A DNA stretch of 6,375 nucleotides from Candidatus Sulfopaludibacter sp. SbA3 (GTDB taxonomy: Bacteria; Acidobacteriota; Terriglobia; 20CM-2-55-15). A program made the translations under genes and the position numbers. The notes under the pieces are model-generated. The model ran no database searches. It saw only the letters and a list, made by a program, of their open reading frames with translations, and had not been told where the DNA came from. Within the stretch, counting starts at the first letter, position 1. The number at the start of each line of letters is the position of its first letter. Shown here one piece after another: positions 1-4,555 of this stretch. The stretch lies in contig CAMAWS010000206.1 in NCBI GenBank assembly GCA_945861845.1, positions 1-6,375 on the forward strand, given 5' to 3'.

Positions 1-98
1 AAAATAAGTACCAAACTGTTTATAGAAATAAAAAAACGCCCACAGCAACTGATCGTTGTGCCATGGACGTCTTTGTCCTGATTTTAGCTTCTCTGCGG

Positions 99-125
99 GC
101 CGCTTGCACTATGGTGTGCCGCGGC
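99..125 (+). other. Stem-loop in the korA leader region
   Basis: GCCGC (99-103) pairs perfectly with GCGGC (121-125), and GCAC (106-109) pairs with GTGC (116-119). The loop is 6 nt, and a small internal loop (TT opposite C) separates the two stems. No T-run follows on the plus strand, so it does not look like an intrinsic terminator. It could be part of a structured 5' leader or the end of an upstream transcript. The pairing is visible in the sequence; any function is inference. Confidence 0.4.
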
Positions 126-317
126 AAGGGCTAATGATAGCAAAGGAGCGCTCCGAAACCAATGCCAGAACCGGCCATCAATTGATTTTATTAAGGAGCC
201 ATTGATTGCCAATTTCGGCGCCGATGGCCCCCCGGTTAAAACACCATCCAGAGAACGATGTCCTTTCTGGTATAGTCATGGACCGGATTGTGGGTCAAAG
301 CCTAGATAGACAAAGGG

Positions 318-324
318 AAAGGAG
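318..324 (+). promoter_or_regulatory. Shine-Dalgarno sequence that fixes the GTG start of korA
   Basis: AAAGGAG ends 9 nt before the GTG at 334-336. No ATG or better-placed start lies nearby in this frame. The protein reaches its first conserved gamma-domain motif about 33 residues later, which fits a complete N-terminus. Confidence 0.75.
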
Positions 325-333
325 AATCCGAAG

Positions 334-2274
334 GTGTCAGATCAGTCCCCTCAGACTCTACTGGTCGAGGATCAAAAAAAAAGCATAGGAAATATTGTAA
401 TCAACGATTTCAGTATCCAGGTTGCAACCGTCAACGGCTCCGGCAGCCAATCTTCTAATAGCGTCCTAATGCGTTCTATTTTCCAGATGGGAATTCCCGT
501 CAGCGGAAAGAACTTATTTCCATCGAATATCGCCGGCCTGCCGACCTGGTTTACGATTCGCGCCAACAAAGACGGATGGATAGCGCGACGCAAGGAAATC
601 GATTTTTTAATTGCCATGAACGCGGAGACGGGACGTGAAGATGTCATGTCGCTGGATCCAAACCGTGTCGTCGTTTACGAAGACACGCTGAACCTTAATC
701 AACTACGCAAGGACCTGACATTTTTTCCGGTCCCCTTTGCGAAACTGGCCACTCAGATCACTCCAGACTCCAGGCTGCGCAAACTTCTCGCCAATATGAT
801 CTATGTCGGTGTGGTCGGCGAACTGATGGATATTGATCCAGCCCAGATGGAAGCCGCCCTTGGGAAGCAATTCAAGGGGAAAGCCAAGGCTGTGGCCCTG
901 AACAAGCAGGCCCTCGATATCGGCAGAAAATTCGCGCAGGATAACCTCGACAAGAGTCTTGTTCCGTTCCGGTGCAAGCCGATGAATGCGACACAAGGCA
1001 AGATCATCATCGAGGGAAATGCGGCCGCGGCGCTTGGCTGCATGTTCGGCGGCGTTACCGTCGCAACCTGGTATCCGATTACTCCGTCTTCGAGCCTTTG
1101 CGAAACGCTGGGCGACTTCATGGATGACTATCGGGTGCGTAAGGACGGCAAGGCGACGTTTGCTATCGTCCAGGCCGAGGACGAACTCGCGGCAGTAGGC
1201 ATGGCGATCGGGGCCGGCTGGGCCGGCGCGCGTTCCATGACGTCCACTGCGGGACCCGGAATTTCCCTGATGCAGGAGTTTGTTGGACTCGCCTATTACG
1301 CGGAAATCCCTGTCGTTATTTTCGACGTCACTCGAGTCGGTCCCAGCACGGGGCTACCGACGAGGACACAGCAATCGGACATTCTCTCGATGGTCTATTG
1401 CTCACACGGCGACACACAACACATTGTCCTCATTCCAGGCAGTGTCGAAGAATGCTTTGAGTTCGCCTACGAAGCCTTTGATGTTTCTGAAAGATTCCAG
1501 ACGCCGGTATTCGTCATGTTGGATCTCGACCTCGGCATGAACAACTGGATGTCGGATCCGTTCAAGTATCCGACAAAGAAGTTCGATCGAGGCAAGGTGC
1601 TCAGCGCAGAAGACCTTAAGAGACTCGGCTCGTTCGAGCGTTATCGTGATGTGGATGGCGACGGCGTGGGGTACCGCACGCTTCCGGGAACGAAACACCC
1701 GGCCGCGGCTTACTTCACGCGCGGAAGCGGACACAACGAGCGCGCTGCCTACAGCGAGCGGCCCGACGACTACACGCACAACATGGACCGGCTTTCCCGC
1801 AAGTACGATACTTCGCGCGAGTGGGTGCCAAAGGCGGTAGTCGAGTACACCGAGGGCGCGAGGATTGGATTGCTTGCGTTTGGGACGACTCATTGGGCCA
1901 TCATTGAGTCGCGCGACCAGTTGACCAAGGAATACAACATCCCGACCAGCTACTACCGCCTGCGCGCGCTGCCGTTCCAGGCCGATCTGCTCGAGTTCTT
2001 CAAGCGGCACGACAAGGTCTACATCGTGGAACAGAATCGCGATGCACAGATGGCCATGCTTGCAAAGATCGAATTGCCGGTTGAGCTGATTTCCAAGCTT
2101 CGAAGCATTCGGCACTACAGCGGCATCCCAATTGATGCCCGCTTTGTAACCGATGAAGTTGTGGCTGCCGAACGTGGACGAATCGCCGCCGCGGCGCCGT
2201 CCATGACATCGCGCAACCCCGTGGGTGTGACCGCTGAAAACGGCAAGCAAGGCCGGAAGGGAGAGAACAAGTAA
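334..2274 (+). CDS. korA: 2-oxoacid:ferredoxin oxidoreductase, fused gamma-alpha subunit
   Basis: This 646-residue protein is the gamma-alpha fusion of a CoA-dependent 2-oxoacid:ferredoxin oxidoreductase, a cytoplasmic enzyme that decarboxylates a 2-oxoacid to its acyl-CoA and reduces ferredoxin. Residues about 27-200 form the gamma domain, with a VNGSGSQSSN nucleotide-binding-like loop at 33-42. The alpha part begins near 225, with YPITPSS at 247-253, QAEDE at 280-284, TSTAGPG at 303-309 and RVGPSTGLPT at 334-343. Domain II spans about 509-610, and a charged, low-complexity tail follows. The length and the conserved insert with DVDGDG, RTLPGT and YFTRGSGHNE match the KorA-type family, so 2-oxoglutarate is the favoured substrate, but pyruvate or a branched-chain 2-oxoacid cannot be excluded from sequence. 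The stop overlaps korB (TAATG), indicating translational coupling. The GTG start is backed by an AAAGGAG. An A9 run (374-382) near the 5' end is odd and could permit slippage. Confidence 0.93.
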   Translation: MSDQSPQTLLVEDQKKSIGNIVINDFSIQVATVNGSGSQSSNSVLMRSIFQMGIPVSGKNLFPSNIAGLPTWFTIRANKDGWIARRKEIDFLIAMNAETGREDVMSLDPNRVVVYEDTLNLNQLRKDLTFFPVPFAKLATQITPDSRLRKLLANMIYVGVVGELMDIDPAQMEAALGKQFKGKAKAVALNKQALDIGRKFAQDNLDKSLVPFRCKPMNATQGKIIIEGNAAAALGCMFGGVTVATWYPITPSSSLCETLGDFMDDYRVRKDGKATFAIVQAEDELAAVGMAIGAGWAGARSMTSTAGPGISLMQEFVGLAYYAEIPVVIFDVTRVGPSTGLPTRTQQSDILSMVYCSHGDTQHIVLIPGSVEECFEFAYEAFDVSERFQTPVFVMLDLDLGMNNWMSDPFKYPTKKFDRGKVLSAEDLKRLGSFERYRDVDGDGVGYRTLPGTKHPAAAYFTRGSGHNERAAYSERPDDYTHNMDRLSRKYDTSREWVPKAVVEYTEGARIGLLAFGTTHWAIIESRDQLTKEYNIPTSYYRLRALPFQADLLEFFKRHDKVYIVEQNRDAQMAMLAKIELPVELISKLRSIRHYSGIPIDARFVTDEVVAAERGRIAAAAPSMTSRNPVGVTAENGKQGRKGENK

Positions 2275-3326
2275 TGTCTACTACTACGCAACCGCCCGCC
2301 TCGACACCGAAAAACGTAAACCGGATCGGGCTGACAATGGCGGAATACAAGGGAGCCGACTCGACTCTGTGTGCAGGCTGCGGTCACGACGCGATAACCG
2401 CGCAAATCATAAAGGCATTTTATGAATACGGCGTCGATCCCTACATGGTCACAAAGCTCAGCGGTATCGGGTGTTCCAGCAAGACACCCGCGTACTTCCT
2501 GAGCAAGTCTCACGGGTTCAATTCTGTCCACGGCCGGATGCCGGCGGTGAGCACAGGGGTCCTGCTGGCCAACAAGGAACTGGTGGCAATCGGCGTCAGC
2601 GGCGACGGCGACACGGCCTCGATTGGAATGGGACAGTTCGTTCATCTCCTGCGCCGGAATATTCCGATGATCTACATCATCGAGAACAACGGCGTGTATG
2701 GCCTGACCAAGGGACAGTTCTCCGCAACGGCCGACCAGGGCTCAAGGGCCAAAAGCGGCGCGTTGAATGAGCTGCCCGCCATCGACGTGTGCGCAATGGC
2801 CATCGAACTCGGATGCAATTTCGTCGCGCGGTCTTTTGCCGGCGATCCGAAACAGATGGTATCCCTTCTGAAGGCCGCCCTCGGCCACAAGGGCACTGCG
2901 CTGTTTGACGTGATCAGTCCATGCGTGACTTTCAACAATCATGATGGATCGACCAAGAGCTACAAGTACGCCAAGGATCATGAAGAACTGCTTCATGAAA
3001 TCTCCTACGTCCCCTTCTTCGAGCAGATCAACGTGGATTACAAGGAAGGCTCTGCCGAAGACGTAAAACTCCACGACGGCTCGCACATCCGCCTGCGTAA
3101 GATCGACCGCGACTACGACCCGACGAACAAAGCCGATGCCTTCAACATGCTGCGAAAGGCTCATGAGGCGAACGAATTCCTGACAGGCCTCATTTATATC
3201 AACGAGGACAAGTCAGACTTCATAACCCAGTTGAACACGGTGGAAACGCCGCTTTCGCTTTTGCGGCAGGAAGATGTCCAGCCTTCCGCGGAAGATCTCA
3301 AGCAGATAATGGCGGAGTTGATGTAG
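2274..3326 (+). CDS. korB: 2-oxoacid:ferredoxin oxidoreductase, beta subunit
   Basis: This 350-residue protein is the catalytic partner of the upstream KorA. It binds thiamine diphosphate and one [4Fe-4S] cluster, and passes electrons to ferredoxin. Candidate cluster ligands are C33 and C36 (LCAGCGHD), C67 (SGIGCSS) and C217 (SPCVTF), the four-cysteine pattern known for this subunit. The ThDP/Mg motif is GDGD at 110-113 with ENNGVYGLTKGQ at 137-148. The C-terminal part, with EFLTGLIYI and a following Leu-rich segment, is the usual tail of the longer KorB form. The start overlaps the korA stop by one base, and a purine-rich GGAAGGGAG lies about 10 nt upstream. No separate ferredoxin-like delta subunit is encoded in the window, so the enzyme probably uses an external ferredoxin. 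Substrate specificity is inferred from architecture, as for KorA. Confidence 0.93.
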   Translation: MSTTTQPPASTPKNVNRIGLTMAEYKGADSTLCAGCGHDAITAQIIKAFYEYGVDPYMVTKLSGIGCSSKTPAYFLSKSHGFNSVHGRMPAVSTGVLLANKELVAIGVSGDGDTASIGMGQFVHLLRRNIPMIYIIENNGVYGLTKGQFSATADQGSRAKSGALNELPAIDVCAMAIELGCNFVARSFAGDPKQMVSLLKAALGHKGTALFDVISPCVTFNNHDGSTKSYKYAKDHEELLHEISYVPFFEQINVDYKEGSAEDVKLHDGSHIRLRKIDRDYDPTNKADAFNMLRKAHEANEFLTGLIYINEDKSDFITQLNTVETPLSLLRQEDVQPSAEDLKQIMAELM

Positions 3327-3333
3327 ACAGCAG

Positions 3334-3390
3334 ATTCGGATTGCGGACATGGGGAGGCCTGCTTCCCCGGTCCGCAGTCCGAATTCTTTC
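3334..3390 (+). terminator. Hairpin terminator between korB and the convergent gene
   Basis: Eight bases after the korB stop, 3334-3348 pairs with 3370-3384 over 15 bp, with one T-G wobble. An inner stem continues from GGGGA (3351-3355) to TCCCC (3364-3368). T-rich sequence follows on the plus strand (TTCTTTCTATTTCTTC, about 3384-3399). This is a strong intrinsic-terminator shape for korAB. It also lies just past the stop of the minus-strand gene, but that side has no good T-run. The long, nearly symmetrical arms also resemble a dispersed intergenic palindrome. Confidence 0.72.
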
Positions 3391-3938
3391 TATTTCTTCG
3401 GAGCCGGTGGACCCTGCGCTTCCATAGCCTGCACTGATCTTCTCGCTTGATCCAATTCACCTCGAACGGCATTCAACCGGTCCTGTGTTTCACCCATGCG
3501 TGTCTGAACCTGCCGTCGCGTGGTTTCGTCGGATACGGGCGCAGTAAACTGATTGGTCAGGTCGTTCAATTGCAGTTGAAGAGATGTTTCTTCCGCTTGA
3601 AGCTCGCGCAGCCTCGCGCGCTGCTTCTGCATATCGTCGTTCCATTTCTGGACAGGATCGACGGCAGGAGCAGGCGGAGTGGCTGCTGGTAGAGTGGTTG
3701 CTGGCTTAGCAGCTGCGGGCGCAGTAGCATTGGGCGCCGCGGGGGCAACAATTGTTTTAGCTTCAGGTGTTTTAGCTTCAGGCGCCGGGGCCGGTGCGGT
3801 GGAACGAATACCCTCGGTCGTGACGACACGGGCACTTTGAACCCGCGCTTGACGCGCGCGTTCCTGGCGTGCAATATCCGCCAGAGTTTGAGCCTCAGCG
3901 CAAATTACGGCCATAAGGATCAAAATCAGGGGTTTCAT
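3390..3938 (-). CDS. Small secreted Ala/Pro-rich coiled-coil protein, function unknown
   Basis: I do not recognise a named family. The chosen ATG (complement of 3936-3938) gives 182 residues starting MKPLILILMAVICAEAQ, a short signal peptide with likely cleavage after AEA. The cysteine lacks G/A/S before it, so a lipobox is not supported. The mature part opens with LADIARQERARQARVQ, a pattern I associate with small exported proteins of Acidobacteriota and similar phyla. An Ala/Pro/Thr linker (about residues 45-93) contains EAKTPEAKT, and a long charged helix or coiled coil (about 96-175) follows. The tail is PPAPKK. The frame is open 52 codons further upstream to 4094, but that extension is antisense to the neighbouring zinc-ribbon gene and would bury the signal peptide. 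A perfect TATAAT 7 nt before the ATG supports this start. A periplasmic or envelope location is inferred. Confidence 0.75.
   Translation of the reverse strand: MKPLILILMAVICAEAQTLADIARQERARQARVQSARVVTTEGIRSTAPAPAPEAKTPEAKTIVAPAAPNATAPAAAKPATTLPAATPPAPAVDPVQKWNDDMQKQRARLRELQAEETSLQLQLNDLTNQFTAPVSDETTRRQVQTRMGETQDRLNAVRGELDQARRSVQAMEAQGPPAPKK
3754..3782 (-). repeat. Tandem 14-base repeat, 15-base period, in the Ala/Pro linker
   Basis: GTTTTAGCTTCAGG occurs at 3754-3767 and again at 3769-3782 on the plus strand, an exact two-copy repeat with a 15-base period. Being a multiple of three, it keeps the frame of the minus-strand gene and encodes the duplicated EAKT in EAKTPEAKT. It looks like recent slippage in a disordered linker. 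Confidence 0.8.
3888..3932 (+). promoter_or_regulatory. Weak candidate promoter and ribosome site for the zinc-ribbon gene
   Basis: TTGAGC (3888-3893) and CATAAG (3912-3917), 18 nt apart, are a modest sigma70-like pair. AGGGG (3928-3932) lies only 4 nt before the ATG at 3937, which is close for a Shine-Dalgarno site. An alternative -35, TTGACG at 3849-3854, has only a poor -10 (CAATAT) at 17 nt. All of these lie inside the first codons of the divergent secreted-protein gene. Confidence 0.25.
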
Positions 3939-4395
3939 GGATCCAATTATACATTTCGGTTGCCACGGCTGCGACGCCGAAATCGCCATCCGCTCTGGAT
4001 CAGTCATACCAACCTCGTGTCCACATTGCGGGCAGGACTTGAATTTGTCCACCCGGAAGGTCCCGGAAAACGGCAAAAGTCCCACAAGCTGCATCTCGTG
4101 CGGACACGGTGACTTTTACATTCAAAAGGATTTCAACCGAAACCTGGGACTCGCCATAGTTATTGCGGGCATCGCCGTCAGCCTGTACTTCTTCTCCCAG
4201 GAACAACCCATGCTCGCCATGGGTGCGCTGGGCTTGACCGCACTGGTGGATTTCCTGGTCTACTTCCTGGTGGGCGAGGTCACAGTGTGCTATTCCTGCC
4301 ACGCTGTCTACCGCGGCTTTGAACGCAATCCGGAACACGAACCGTTCGACCTGAAAAAACTCGAAAAGTACGGCGGCCGCAATCCGCGAGGGTAA
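3937..4395 (+). CDS. Zinc-ribbon protein with two membrane segments, function unknown
   Basis: This 152-residue protein has four CxxC knuckles: C9/C12, C28/C31, C52/C55 and C118/C121. The first two can form one complete four-cysteine zinc ribbon at the N-terminus. The third and fourth are separated by two hydrophobic helices (about 70-86 and 93-113), so they could form a second ribbon only if both ends of the membrane hairpin are on the same side. The N-terminus and charged C-terminal tail are therefore probably cytoplasmic. The start is constrained because the first CxxC lies at residue 9 and the next methionine is at residue 92. The ATG overlaps the start codon of the divergent secreted-protein gene as CATG. 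I do not recognise a named family; metal binding is inferred from the cysteine spacing. A role as a small membrane-anchored regulator or scaffold is possible but unproven. Confidence 0.8.
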   Translation: MDPIIHFGCHGCDAEIAIRSGSVIPTSCPHCGQDLNLSTRKVPENGKSPTSCISCGHGDFYIQKDFNRNLGLAIVIAGIAVSLYFFSQEQPMLAMGALGLTALVDFLVYFLVGEVTVCYSCHAVYRGFERNPEHEPFDLKKLEKYGGRNPRG

Positions 4396-4448
4396 TTCGG
4401 GGACAGACGTATAAATCACCCAATTATGGAAACCTGATTGGGTGATTT
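4396..4448. repeat. REP-like hairpin with GGGGACAGACGTATAAAT flank
   Basis: AAATCACCCAAT (4413-4424) and ATTGGGTGATTT (4437-4448) form a perfect 12-bp inverted repeat with a 12-nt loop. It is preceded directly by GGGGACAGACGTAT, starting just after the stop codon of the zinc-ribbon gene. From memory, GGGGACAGAC-type sequences occur beside REP-associated tyrosine transposase genes and as scattered solo copies in environmental bacteria, so a non-autonomous element is plausible. No transposase lies in the window. No T-run follows on the plus strand, so terminator function is less likely, although the hairpin could still protect the 3' end of the mRNA. Confidence 0.5.
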
Positions 4449-4553
4449 CGCCATCGGCTTTCGCGATTTCATGAATCCACTAACGAATTTTCGGAAAGCG
4501 CTTCCGGCTTCGGCGTTCCGGCTCAGCGAGGAAAGCCCACGCCGCTCTGGGGC
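4449..4553. other. Intergenic gap between convergent genes
   Basis: No gene is seen. A short stem CGGAA (4492-4496) with TTCCG (4502-4506) has a 5-nt loop, and a GC-rich segment after it carries TTCCGGC twice. Neither has a T-run that would make a clear terminator. Confidence 0.4.
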
Positions 4554-4555
4554 TT
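4529..4555 (-). terminator. Possible weak terminator of the GT-C/TPR gene
   Basis: On the minus strand AAGCCC (4555-4550) pairs with GGGCTT (4538-4533) around an 11-nt GC-rich loop, and a short TTTCCT follows. The left arm overlaps the stop codon. The stem is only 6 bp and the T-run is poor, so this is a weak call. Confidence 0.28.

Larger units (their letters stand above)
1..333. other. Gene-free leader upstream of korA
   Basis: I see no convincing gene here. The left edge (1-60) is AT-rich. One plus frame is open from base 1 to a TGA at 79-81 and could be the tail of a gene cut by the window, but 26 codons are too few to judge. Another frame ends in three consecutive in-frame stops (TAATGATAG, 132-140). 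A perfect 10-bp palindrome ATCAATTGAT lies at 177-186. A possible -10 element TATAGT lies at 271-276, but no good -35 precedes it at 16-18 nt, so a korA promoter there is only weakly supported. No known riboswitch class was recognised. Two short TTG-initiated frames follow an AAGGAG at 193-198 and are discussed in the findings. Confidence 0.55.

Noticed and set aside
20..60. Minus-strand terminator formed by a CAAC/GTTG stem and the T7 at the left edge
   Set aside because: The stem is short and bulged, and no minus-strand gene lies to its right for it to terminate.
1402..2250. 282-codon open frame on the minus strand inside korA
   Set aside because: It is antisense to the conserved alpha domain of KorA, lacks recognisable domains and is rich in Arg and His as expected for a shadow of GC-rich codons.
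2115..2645. 176-codon minus-strand frame across the korA-korB junction
   Set aside because: It covers conserved KorA C-terminal and KorB cluster motifs on the other strand and shows no protein-like pattern of its own.
3690..3800. CRISPR-like or minisatellite array in the Ala/Pro linker
   Set aside because: Only two copies of a 14-base unit are present with no spacers; the rest is ordinary Ala/Pro codon low complexity.
3939..4094. N-terminal extension of the secreted protein to 4094
   Set aside because: It would put 52 residues before a clear signal peptide and is exactly antisense to the CxxC region of the zinc-ribbon gene, whose paired cysteines are mirrored in it as SCPQCGH.
3837..4112. 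91-codon plus-strand frame overlapping the zinc-ribbon start
   Set aside because: Out of frame with the cysteine-rich protein, and lacks domain signals or a better start.
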